Assembly (NCBI GenBank): GCA_019307815.1
Contig: JAFDIV010000005.1
Coordinates: forward strand, 62,001-126,000
DNA length: 64,000 bases
Direction of reading: 5' to 3'
Origin: Deltaproteobacteria bacterium
GTDB lineage: Bacteria; Desulfobacterota; DSM-4660; Desulfatiglandales; Desulfatiglandaceae
Under the pieces are notes generated by a model, which saw only the letters and a program-made list of their open reading frames with translations, had not been told where the DNA came from and did no database searches. This document shows, one piece after another, positions 25,411 through 33,074 of this stretch (position 1 is its first letter; every line of letters starts with the position of its first letter). The position numbers were made by a program, and so were the translations under genes.

Positions 25411-26802
25411 ATGGGCAAGGAAAAGGTCTTGGTAGTAGATGACGAATCCAAGATTCGTGACCATTTTTCTGCCTTTTTGGAAAAGGAAGGCTTTGATGTG
25501 GATACGGCGGAAAATGGCCAGGTGGCTTTAGAGAAAATAGGGGAAGGCTTTTATGATGTGGTCTTGATTGATTTGAATATGCCAAAGGTTGATGGCATGA
25601 CGGTGCTGAAATACTTGGTGGACAATGAGCCTGAAAGTATCGGCATCATTTTGACGGGCTATGCCAGTATACGGAATGCTGTGGAAGCCATGAAGGCGGG
25701 GGCCTTTGATTACCTGGCCAAGCCCATCAAGATGGAAGAGGTCTTGATGGTTATCAAAAGGGCCATTGAGTTCAGGAACCTGCGACGTGAGAATATTGCC
25801 CTGAAAAAGCAACTAAAGAAAAAGTACAAGTTTGACAATTTCATAGGTGACAGCCCCCAAATGCACAAGGTGTTTCGTACCATTGAAAAGGTGGCTGATA
25901 CGGACAGCACCATTTTGATCCTTGGTGAATCAGGCACAGGAAAAGAGCTGGTGGCTCGGGCCATTCACTATCATAGTAACAGGAGGGATAAGCCGCTTAT
26001 TCCGGTTAATTGTGGGGCCATTCCCGAAGAGCTACTGGAAAGTGAGCTATTTGGGCACGAAAAGGGGGCATTCACTAATGCCATTAGGACCCGGATCGGG
26101 CGTTTCGAGATGGCAAACGGGGGAAGCATTTTTTTGGATGAAGTGGCGGAAATGAGCCCCCATCTCCAGGTCAAGTTGCTCAGGGTGTTGCAGGAACAGA
26201 CGTTTGAGCGACTGGGGGGCACCCGAACCATCAAATGCGACGTCCGAATAATTGCCGCCACTAACAAAAACCTGGAAAAGGCCGTAGAAGAGGGCAAATT
26301 CCGGGAAGACCTTTACTATCGGCTAAAGGTCATTCCCATTCAACTACCCCCCCTTAGAGACCGCAAAAGTGACATCCCGCTTCTTGTGAATCATTTTCTG
26401 GAACAGATGAACAGGACCAAAAAGAAACGGATTAAGGGAATGGAAAAGGATGTACTAAGAGCCTTGGAGGAATATGATTGGCCTGGCAATGTGAGGGAGC
26501 TGGAAAATGTGATAGAGAGAATGGTCATACTTGCCGAGGGTGAATATATCACCATGGAAGATTTACCGGAAAAGATTGCTTCCCACAGGGATAGTGAACG
26601 GATTTCTATCGCCTCCATACCGGAAGGGGGGTTCTCATTGAGCCATGCGGTCAATGAATATGAGAGACAGCTTATCATAAGTGCCTTAGAAAAGACCGGG
26701 TGGGTCAAGAACAGAGCTGCTAAGCTGCTGCGCATGAATCGAACTACCCTTGTGGAAAAAATTAAGAAACAAGGCATTGAGAGGCCCCGGCTTGCAAGCT
26801 AA
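25411..26802 (+). CDS. Sigma-54-dependent flagellar response regulator (FlrC/FleR-like)
   Basis: This 463-residue regulator has a receiver domain (about 1-120: D10, D11, phospho-acceptor D54, T82, K104), an AAA+ domain (about 145-370: P-loop GESGTGKE at 172-179) and a Fis-type helix-turn-helix (about 425-458: KNRAAKLLRMNRTTLVEKIK). It should activate sigma-54 promoters such as 915-930 and 16167-16182. The sigma-54 contact loop reads GAFTNA (219-224), not GAFTGA. No histidine kinase is adjacent. Placement between fliW and flgM points to a flagellar class-III activator; other NtrC-family roles are possible. Confidence 0.9.
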   Translation: MGKEKVLVVDDESKIRDHFSAFLEKEGFDVDTAENGQVALEKIGEGFYDVVLIDLNMPKVDGMTVLKYLVDNEPESIGIILTGYASIRNAVEAMKAGAFDYLAKPIKMEEVLMVIKRAIEFRNLRRENIALKKQLKKKYKFDNFIGDSPQMHKVFRTIEKVADTDSTILILGESGTGKELVARAIHYHSNRRDKPLIPVNCGAIPEELLESELFGHEKGAFTNAIRTRIGRFEMANGGSIFLDEVAEMSPHLQVKLLRVLQEQTFERLGGTRTIKCDVRIIAATNKNLEKAVEEGKFREDLYYRLKVIPIQLPPLRDRKSDIPLLVNHFLEQMNRTKKKRIKGMEKDVLRALEEYDWPGNVRELENVIERMVILAEGEYITMEDLPEKIASHRDSERISIASIPEGGFSLSHAVNEYERQLIISALEKTGWVKNRAAKLLRMNRTTLVEKIKKQGIERPRLAS

Positions 26803-26906
26803 ATGGTGCGCTGATTTTGGACATTGTTTCTGACTTTAATAACAATTTCTGTGTCCTGCACCAATGTGGTTGCAACCCATCCCAGCGGTTGCCCTCAAAA
26901 AAATAT

Positions 26907-26934
26907 TCAAGTCCCTATCGGGTCTAGCCGATTA
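26907..26934 (+). promoter_or_regulatory. Sigma-28 (FliA) promoter for the flgM operon
   Basis: TCAAGTCC (26907-26914) and GCCGATTA (26927-26934) are 12 bases apart and resemble the FliA consensus (TAAAGTTT, 11-12 bases, GCCGATAA). The expected start of transcription is near 26940, about 15 bases before the ATG at 26955. This makes FlgM production FliA-dependent, a known feedback loop. Confidence 0.75.
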
Positions 26935-26954
26935 AAAAGTCGGAGGGCTAGACC
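26921..26954. repeat. 9-bp inverted repeat across the flgM-operon promoter and start
   Basis: GGTCTAGCC (26921-26929) is the exact reverse complement of GGCTAGACC (26946-26954). The left arm overlaps the -10 box and the right arm ends directly before the ATG at 26955, next to the GGAGGG ribosome site (26942-26947). It could be an operator. If transcription starts near 26940, the left arm is not in the RNA, so a DNA role is more likely than an RNA hairpin. Confidence 0.7.
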
Positions 26955-27233
26955 ATGACCATTACCACCTATCAGATTCGAAATGTCCTGAAGGTGTATG
27001 GTAACCAGCTTAAAAAACGAGCAAACTTGCTGGAAACCAGTGTTGAGCCAGTACAGCCTTCTTCAGATTTTGTGGATATTTCTGTAGAGGCGAGGCGGAA
27101 GCAGGTTCTCAGCCAGTTGTCCAATAGGCTAATTTCTGAACTGAAGAAAGAACCTCCTGAAAAGGGGACCTATGCTAAGGAGTTGAATCTTCAAAGGGGA
27201 CTAAGCCAGGAAACGGACGGAAGTAGCGAATAG
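26955..27233 (+). CDS. Small conserved protein encoded with flgM
   Basis: This 92-residue protein is not FlgM itself; FlgM follows 21 bp later. It begins MTITTYQIRNVLKVYGNQLKK and has FVDISVEARRKQVLSQLSNRLISEL in the middle, both predicted helical, with a hydrophilic tail. I recall similar small genes before flgM in other delta-proteobacteria, but no function is known to me. It is the first gene behind the sigma-28 promoter. The ribosome site is GGAGGG. Confidence 0.75.
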   Translation: MTITTYQIRNVLKVYGNQLKKRANLLETSVEPVQPSSDFVDISVEARRKQVLSQLSNRLISELKKEPPEKGTYAKELNLQRGLSQETDGSSE

Positions 27234-27254
27234 AAACAGGAGAGAGGAAAATTT

Positions 27255-27575
27255 ATGAAAATTGATGATATATACAGGCACTTGAGTGTGGTACAAGGCT
27301 CAGCAGAATCCACGAATGCCAAGAACGCGGACTCTGAAAAGGGCGTTCCTCAAAATATGAAAGTAAACGTCGGGCAGGATGCACAGGTGGAATTGTCTGA
27401 TATTTCAAAGGCTTTCAATAGTATTAAAGAAGTGATTAATCGGGAGGATCCCGAACGGGTTGCCAAGGTTCAGACCATTAAGGAGGCCCTCACACAGGGC
27501 CGATATCAAGTAGATACCAAATCGGTAGCAGAGAAAATATTGAAAGATAGCCTTTCGAGCTTAGTAGAGGATTGA
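27255..27575 (+). CDS. flgM: Anti-sigma-28 factor FlgM
   Basis: The 106-residue protein has a flexible polar N-terminal half and the FlgM C-terminal sigma-binding helices: VELSDISKAFNSIKEVIN, then RVAKVQTIKEALTQGRYQVDTKSVAEKILKDSL. FlgM binds FliA and is exported through the finished hook, which frees FliA for late genes. The order small gene-flgM-terminator behind a sigma-28 promoter makes it self-limiting. The ribosome site is GGAGAGAGG. Confidence 0.93.
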   Translation: MKIDDIYRHLSVVQGSAESTNAKNADSEKGVPQNMKVNVGQDAQVELSDISKAFNSIKEVINREDPERVAKVQTIKEALTQGRYQVDTKSVAEKILKDSLSSLVED

Positions 27576-27619
27576 AGACCTTACGCCATGTAATGTTCCA
27601 TTTGGCCCAATACAAGGAA

Positions 27620-27646
27620 AGCCATCCGTGAGAGGTGGCTTTTTTT
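27620..27646 (+). terminator. Rho-independent terminator after flgM, against the next gene
   Basis: AGCCATC (27620-27626) pairs with GGTGGCT (27634-27640), with one G-T pair and a 7-base loop, followed by six T's. It ends the flgM transcript. It lies only 12 bases before the ATG of the adenylate cyclase gene, so any promoter of that gene must be upstream and its RNA must pass this hairpin. Confidence 0.85.
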
Positions 27647-27658
27647 GTTCAAGTGAGG

Positions 27659-29689
27659 ATGACCGCCTTGAAACCATTTCACTTTGATATCCATGAAATC
27701 CAAAGGAATAAGAAGCTTTTTCTCAATTACAATAGGCTTCGAATGGAATATGCCTATGCGGAAAGCCCTGAAAAGGCCTCCATTGCCTTTGACATCATTC
27801 CCGCCCTCCTTAGCATCAACGAAGTGGATCTTCCTGGATACGTTAGTAAGGGGGATATGGGTTGCGGTGTGTATGGAATAGGGTCATCCTATCGTCTCAA
27901 AAATGTCATTCAAGAATATTTCCCTGAGACAAGGTACAGGAATATCCCCTATCAGCGATATTTGATCCGTAAACCCATTGTTGAATCTCTATTTGTTCTA
28001 GGTAGCATAGGCACTGTGGCGCAGACAGAGGAATCAGACTTCGATTTTTGGGTCTGTGTGGATGAATCCAAATGGTCTAAAAGAACCCTTGATGTTTTGC
28101 GAGAAAAGGCCTGGCAAATCAGTCATTGGTGTCAAAGTACATTCAACATGGATGTCCACTTTTTTGTCTTGGATCTTGAGCAAATCCGGCAAAATGAGTT
28201 TGGCCGGGTAGATGAAGAGAGTTCTGGTTCCAGCCAGAGGAATTTCCTTAAGGAAGAATGTTACAGGACCATGCTTTTTGTCTCTGGCAAGATTCCTTTC
28301 TGGTGGGTGCTACCACCTGGATTAGGGCAATCCCTTTATAAGTTGTATTGGCAAAGCTTGGCAATGAAAGCGCCTTTGGACTTCGTTGATTTTGTTGATT
28401 TAGGGTATTTGAAGGAGGTCTCCAAAACAGAGTTTTTGGGCAATGCCCTTTGGCAACTCAGTAAGGGAATAAAAGACCCTTTCAAATCGCTGTTGAAGAT
28501 GGCCATGATGGAGATGTATCTGTCTGATCGATTCAAAGGGCCATTGCTTTGTGATGTTTTGAAAGGACGGGTGTTGGAGGGCCGGCGGTTTCTGCGGGAA
28601 CTTGATCCCTATTTGCTTATGGTAGAGACGGTACTGGATTTCTATGAGAAAGAGCACAATGAAGGGGCCGCCCACTTGTTGAAAAAGGCCTTTTATCTTA
28701 AGGCCAAACCCATGATGACACGGGCAAGAAGAGGGGCTGGCGGCCGGGAGTATAAGATAGAGGTCTTTCGGGATCTCATGAAACAATGGAATTGGCGCCT
28801 GGAACTGGTAGAAGATTTGAATCAGATTGAAAACTGGAGTTATAGTAGGCTTCTTCAGTTTTCAAAGGAGATCAACCGATTCTTCTCTTCAACTTATCGC
28901 AGGCTCTCTGAAAGCCTGCCCCCGACGGAAAAACAGGCAATTGATGAATATGACCTCACCGTCTTGGGGAGAAAACTGCTTGCCCTGTTCGGTAGGAGCA
29001 AGAACAAGCTGCAACTTACCCCTTTCCTGACCAGCAAAAGACTTATATTAGACCGTTGCGTGTTTCAATACGAACACCGCGGACACGGCAGACATCAATG
29101 GGTCCTATACGATACCTCATGGTATCCCACTGAGAGGAAGAGAAAGAAGCAGCGTATCTTTTCAGCCGATCGGGTGGTAAGGGCAGGTGCGTGGCTTGTC
29201 AATAACGGGCTTTATGATTTTCATAAGACTGCTGTGGAAATGGTCCCGAATCCAACGGGCGTGACTTTAAACGATCTTGTCCACCTTTTAAAGCATTTTC
29301 AGGCCTATTTTAGTCCCGCCTATTACTTTGGCCAAAATGGAAAGGCCTTTTACCAAGAAGCTAATATAGAGAAGATCATGGCCATTGTGGATATGGAGGA
29401 AATCTCAAAATTGTCTAAGGGCTTGACCTTGGATATTGTTTTTCGAAACACCTGGGGAGAACTCTTTACTGAGGTCTATCCATACGATGAAGGGCTTAAT
29501 GTCCTTATTGATTATGTGAGAAATTTGAAGGTGAAAGATGAAAAGGACTTGGCCAGCAGATTCATGCTTCATTTACCTGAATCGGCCAGAGAGATGGAGG
29601 CCTCGGCTCGAATATATCAAGAGGTTTATCAGGCCATAGGCATGGAAGAATCCCTCCCAGGCCCGCTGTTTATGCTTCATTACGGATGA
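27659..29689 (+). CDS. Class-I (CyaA-type) adenylate cyclase
   Basis: This protein has 676 residues from ATG 27659; a frame reaching back to 27635 would start inside the terminator stem and is rejected. It shows the class-I cyclase signature of enterobacterial CyaA: FVLGSIGTVAQTEESDFDFWVC (G115-S116 and the metal-binding pair D127/D129), then DVHFFVLDLEQIRQNEFG, SGSSQRNFLKEECYRT, and the KIPFWWVLPPG region. It should make cAMP from ATP in the cytoplasm. It is shorter than E. coli CyaA (848). GTGAGG is directly before the ATG, so translation signals are poor. Confidence 0.88.
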   Translation: MTALKPFHFDIHEIQRNKKLFLNYNRLRMEYAYAESPEKASIAFDIIPALLSINEVDLPGYVSKGDMGCGVYGIGSSYRLKNVIQEYFPETRYRNIPYQRYLIRKPIVESLFVLGSIGTVAQTEESDFDFWVCVDESKWSKRTLDVLREKAWQISHWCQSTFNMDVHFFVLDLEQIRQNEFGRVDEESSGSSQRNFLKEECYRTMLFVSGKIPFWWVLPPGLGQSLYKLYWQSLAMKAPLDFVDFVDLGYLKEVSKTEFLGNALWQLSKGIKDPFKSLLKMAMMEMYLSDRFKGPLLCDVLKGRVLEGRRFLRELDPYLLMVETVLDFYEKEHNEGAAHLLKKAFYLKAKPMMTRARRGAGGREYKIEVFRDLMKQWNWRLELVEDLNQIENWSYSRLLQFSKEINRFFSSTYRRLSESLPPTEKQAIDEYDLTVLGRKLLALFGRSKNKLQLTPFLTSKRLILDRCVFQYEHRGHGRHQWVLYDTSWYPTERKRKKQRIFSADRVVRAGAWLVNNGLYDFHKTAVEMVPNPTGVTLNDLVHLLKHFQAYFSPAYYFGQNGKAFYQEANIEKIMAIVDMEEISKLSKGLTLDIVFRNTWGELFTEVYPYDEGLNVLIDYVRNLKVKDEKDLASRFMLHLPESAREMEASARIYQEVYQAIGMEESLPGPLFMLHYG

Positions 29690-29785
29690 TTTGGTGCAGC
29701 TTTAGATGTCCTCTTTTCACATGTGGGATATGTTGGATACTACTAGGGATACAAGAATGCGAAGATGAGACCGTTCTGTTCCAAA

Positions 29786-30214
29786 TCAATCATAAAAAAA
29801 GGATTCAAAATAGATATTGTCCACTGGTTTTTTTAGGTGGCGGTTGAAGGTGCGCAATAACAAGCGTCTCAGGGTCTCGAAATCCCTTTCTCTTAAGATA
29901 AGTTCCATTCCTTCCTCATTCATGACCAAGATGAACTCGTTTTTTATACTCGGCAATGCCTTTTTGATCTCCATCCATTGCTTTCTGTCCTTGTATGGAA
30001 TAGCCAATTGCATTCTCAGGTAGTGCGCTTCTTCAACAGTAGAAATCATGGTGCATCGCATAGTGCCCTTGAGGGGTTTGGTCAGGTCAGATTTTTTTGG
30101 CAGTAATATGGATAGATGAAGCTCATTGCGAAATTGATAAAGAAGTACCATCCCCCCCACAATCACCAACAATAACGTCATGATGGTAAAGGAGTTTCTG
30201 TGATTCTTTTTCAT
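29786..30214 (-). CDS. FliL-like single-pass membrane protein
   Basis: The protein has 142 residues from the ATG at 30214; earlier in-frame starts (30223, 30259, 30274) exist but lack ribosome sites. It has a basic N-terminus, one membrane helix at about 8-28 and a periplasmic domain. The domain shows the FliL order: YLRMQLAIPYKD, ALPSIKNEFILVM, ERDFETLRRLLLRTFNRHL and the closing DNIYFESFFYD, parallel to VYFTEFIVQ in FliL at 1793-2308. It points against the flagellar genes, converging on the cyclase gene. Role unknown; possibly a motor accessory protein. Confidence 0.7.
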   Translation of the reverse strand: MKKNHRNSFTIMTLLLVIVGGMVLLYQFRNELHLSILLPKKSDLTKPLKGTMRCTMISTVEEAHYLRMQLAIPYKDRKQWMEIKKALPSIKNEFILVMNEEGMELILRERDFETLRRLLLRTFNRHLKKPVDNIYFESFFYD

Positions 30215-30370
30215 GGGCCCCATTTCACGAGAGTAGAATCTTATAAAGCATATCGACATTTTTTTGGGTGTCAATAAGGATGAGTGGCATGCGAGGGAAA
30301 AATCCTATTGCTTTTTGCCAAAAGATGGTTTAACTAAAGAAATTAGTAAGACTAACCTCGGGTAATGTAA

Positions 30371-30598
30371 ATGAATATGCACTCGCCCACAGCTTTGGTG
30401 GCATTGCATCCTATACCATGGCCCTCTTCATGGGATACCTATGAGAGAGCACACCAATTCCATGATAAGGGGGAGTGGAAAAACGGGGTCGTTTATGTGG
30501 GCGTAGAGGCAAACAGAACAAAACGTCTCTATTCGGCCTCTGGGCTACCTGAAGAAGAGGTATGCCCTATGGGGCAACTCATTGACATCTATGTCTAA
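30371..30598 (+). CDS. Possible small protein, unknown
   Basis: This is a 75-residue open frame in a gap between two minus-strand genes. It has no membrane segment and no motif I recognise. The upstream sequence has only a weak ribosome site. It is kept as a possible gene because the gap is otherwise empty, but it may be chance. Confidence 0.3.
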   Translation: MNMHSPTALVALHPIPWPSSWDTYERAHQFHDKGEWKNGVVYVGVEANRTKRLYSASGLPEEEVCPMGQLIDIYV

Positions 30599-30649
30599 AA
30601 CGTCCAGCCTTTCCTTTTGGAAAATCGAATCGCCTTTCAAACAAATCTC

Positions 30650-31402
30650 TTAGGTGTCCATAAGTTGTCTTTTTCGCAAATATTCTCGCTGGAACCTATA
30701 AATGAGCTCCTGAAGTAGTTCGCTGTCTTGTTTATCAATATCAGTGAACTGCAAGGCGTAATTATAGCGACCGTGAAAGATGTCTTTTTCCACCCTTTTG
30801 ACCATTGCTTCATTAATATGGATCAAGAGCCTTTCCTCTTCTTCTTTTGATGGAAAATAAAGCTTGATGCCCCTAAGATACTCATCAATGTCCAGTACGG
30901 GTCTTTTCTGTTCCCCCTTTTCCAGGGAGATCAAGACCCCTCCAAGGCTGACATTGATGACATTTGCCTCATATCTTCTAAAGTTCTTTGTGAAGACTAG
31001 CTTTGTGTCAAGCGGGGCCTCGAGTCTGAAATTCCTTCGCCTTTGCCTTCGCTCTATAAATTTGGGGAGCCGGACTCGTACACCTCCTTCCACCAGCTCC
31101 CCTCCCACGGTCCTGAATACATAGGGCAATCTATCATTGCCGGTGAATTCAAATCGGAGACGCCAGTCTGTAGTCCCTTTAATAGCCTTTTTGAATCCTG
31201 CTGGGTAATCTATAATGATATATGGTTCGGAATCTTTTTCTTCCAAGTCGGTTATGATGGTGAGGCGCTCATAGTCCTTGCCTAACAAAAAGACACGCAG
31301 CACGGTCTTCTCATCAATAAGCTGCCTAAAAAACTTAAGAAGACTTTTTCCGTAGATCCTTTCGATTTGATCTACCTGATCCGAGTCAAAACCTGTGGGC
31401 AT
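30650..31402 (-). CDS. PilZ-domain (YcgR-like) c-di-GMP effector
   Basis: This protein has 250 residues from the ATG at 31402 (a TTG two codons upstream is less likely). The N-terminal part (about 1-105) is a YcgR-type beta domain. The PilZ domain follows, with the arginine-rich switch ERRQRRRNFR (about 117-126) and the N-x-S-x-x-G motif (N150, S152, G155). These residues bind c-di-GMP. YcgR-type proteins act as a brake on the flagellar motor, which fits its place beside the flagellar island. It is a single gene with no clear operon partner. Confidence 0.88.
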   Translation of the reverse strand: MPTGFDSDQVDQIERIYGKSLLKFFRQLIDEKTVLRVFLLGKDYERLTIITDLEEKDSEPYIIIDYPAGFKKAIKGTTDWRLRFEFTGNDRLPYVFRTVGGELVEGGVRVRLPKFIERRQRRRNFRLEAPLDTKLVFTKNFRRYEANVINVSLGGVLISLEKGEQKRPVLDIDEYLRGIKLYFPSKEEEERLLIHINEAMVKRVEKDIFHGRYNYALQFTDIDKQDSELLQELIYRFQREYLRKRQLMDT

Positions 31403-31465
31403 ACCCAATGTCCTATATATCAGGCGTGTCCGGAACTTTTTCAGACCCTCGTGTCTCGAATGAGA

Positions 31466-32845
31466 CTACTCCTTCTCATATTTAATTTTCAAAAATTCCT
31501 TTCCGGTAGTGGGGTAAAGGGCACATATTAATAAGTCTTCTTCATTCTTGATGAGGTCGCCGCACTCCTGCTTTACCTTATCCAATTCAGGTTCCAAATA
31601 GTCTCCTGGTCTTCCTGTTATGGGTGTCTCTCCGCGTTTGTAACCTTTCAGGGCCTTGGCCCTTACCTCTGGGTCAATTTCTGTGGGTGTTCGTCCATAG
31701 AGCCCAAAACAAAGGTCTTTGACCTGATTGGTGACCATTTTATAGCGGCCAAACAAAACATTCAGTACGGCCTGCACGCCAACGATCTGGGAAGTGGGAG
31801 TGACCAGAGGTGGTGTGCCCAAGTCTTTTCGGGTCTGGGGAAGCTCTGCATATACCTCATTGAGCCTATCCAGGGCATTGGCCTCTTTTAGTTGATTGAC
31901 TAAGTTGGATATCATTCCACCAGGAATTTGGTGCTTTAGGACCCCGGTATCGATTACGGATATCTTTGTGGTGTCACAAAGATTGGCATATTTGGGTGCA
32001 ATGGATTCCAGGTATTCATCCAATTTAAGCAAGGTATCCAGGTCAAGTTTGGGGTCCCTGGGCGTCCCGTCCAGCGTTACAACCAGTGGCTCAATGGCTG
32101 GATGGGAAGTTCGCAAGGCAAAGGGAGCTAGAGAGGTGTCCACAATGTCCACCCCAGCGTCAATGGCCTTAATACAACACATGGAAGCCATTCCAGACGT
32201 GTAGTGGGTATGCAGGTGAATAGGCACGTGCACCGTTTCCTTTAGTGCTTTTACCAGTTCGTAGGCGTCATAAGGAGATATAATTCCAGCCATGTCTTTG
32301 ATGCAGATGGTATCAGCCCCCATATCTTCAAGGGCCTTTGCCTTATCTAGGTAATATTGCAGGTTAAAGACCGGTCCCCCCATTTTTCTTTCGGTAAGCG
32401 AGAAACAGATGGCTCCTTGAAAATGTTTCCCGTTTTTCTTAATTACTTCCACACAGGTGGTAAAATTCCGCAGATCATTAAGGGCATCAAAGACACGAAA
32501 TATATCAATCCCCACTTCACAGGCCTTTTCCACGAAGGCCCTGACCACATCATCGGCATAATGGCGATATCCCACCAAATTTTGCCCACGCAGGAGCATG
32601 GAAAAGGGTGTTTTTTTGATGTATTTCTTCAAAATTCGGGGCCGGTCCCAGGGATCCTCCCTCAGAAATCGGTGCATAGTATCAAAGGTCGCGCCTCCCC
32701 ATACTTCCATTGCCCAAAACCCGACGTTGTCCATTTGTTCGGCGATGGGTATCATGTCCTCTGTACGCATTCGCGTGGCAAAAAGGGACTGGTGGCTGTC
32801 GCGAAACGTCACATCCATGAACTTAACTGGATTACTGTTTTCCAT
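31466..32845 (-). CDS. Pyruvate carboxylase subunit B / oxaloacetate decarboxylase alpha, carboxyltransferase part
   Basis: The 459-residue protein has a TIM-barrel carboxyltransferase domain (about 8-270): DVTFRDSHQSLFATRMR for metal and substrate, the ICIKDMAG lysine that becomes carbamylated, and HLHTHYTSGMA with the metal-binding His-x-His. The conserved C-terminal part follows (PGGMISNLVNQL, about 310). It moves CO2 between carboxybiotin and pyruvate or oxaloacetate. The biotin-carrier domain with its MKM motif, often fused at the C-terminus, is absent, so carrier and carboxylase subunits must be elsewhere. Pyruvate carboxylase B, OadA and the transcarboxylase 5S subunit cannot be told apart by eye. 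Confidence 0.85.
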   Translation of the reverse strand: MENSNPVKFMDVTFRDSHQSLFATRMRTEDMIPIAEQMDNVGFWAMEVWGGATFDTMHRFLREDPWDRPRILKKYIKKTPFSMLLRGQNLVGYRHYADDVVRAFVEKACEVGIDIFRVFDALNDLRNFTTCVEVIKKNGKHFQGAICFSLTERKMGGPVFNLQYYLDKAKALEDMGADTICIKDMAGIISPYDAYELVKALKETVHVPIHLHTHYTSGMASMCCIKAIDAGVDIVDTSLAPFALRTSHPAIEPLVVTLDGTPRDPKLDLDTLLKLDEYLESIAPKYANLCDTTKISVIDTGVLKHQIPGGMISNLVNQLKEANALDRLNEVYAELPQTRKDLGTPPLVTPTSQIVGVQAVLNVLFGRYKMVTNQVKDLCFGLYGRTPTEIDPEVRAKALKGYKRGETPITGRPGDYLEPELDKVKQECGDLIKNEEDLLICALYPTTGKEFLKIKYEKE

Positions 32846-32894
32846 TTCTTTCCTCCTCCATTGTTTCGAAAAGGGCTATCTTTGACTTATGGGG

Positions 32895-32923
32895 AATATA
32901 GGGGAATCGAAAATGGGGGTCAA
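32895..32923 (-). promoter_or_regulatory. Sigma-70 promoter for the carboxyltransferase gene
   Basis: Read on the minus strand, TTGACC (32918-32923) and TATATT (32895-32900) are separated by exactly 17 bases. The start of transcription would be near 32888, about 43 bases before the start codon at 32845. The gene also has a strong ribosome site (GGAGGAGG). Confidence 0.7.
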
Positions 32924-33074
32924 GGATATAAATACACAAGATCCAAAATCACCTTGTATGGGGCCCCATATTGGTTTAATAATGACGGCCAGAGGGATGA
33001 CGACCTGATGATAAAATGAACCACACAAAATTAGGGAAACCAACGAGAGGGAGAAAACATACGAGATCAGCGAA

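Noticed and set aside
26857..26875. TGCACCAATGTGGTTGCA upstream of the flgM operon as a sigma-54 promoter
   Set aside because: The -24 GG is missing and the spacing is too long; a sigma-28 promoter fits better just downstream.
27635..27658. Earlier start for the adenylate cyclase
   Set aside because: The codons lie in the terminator stem and T run.
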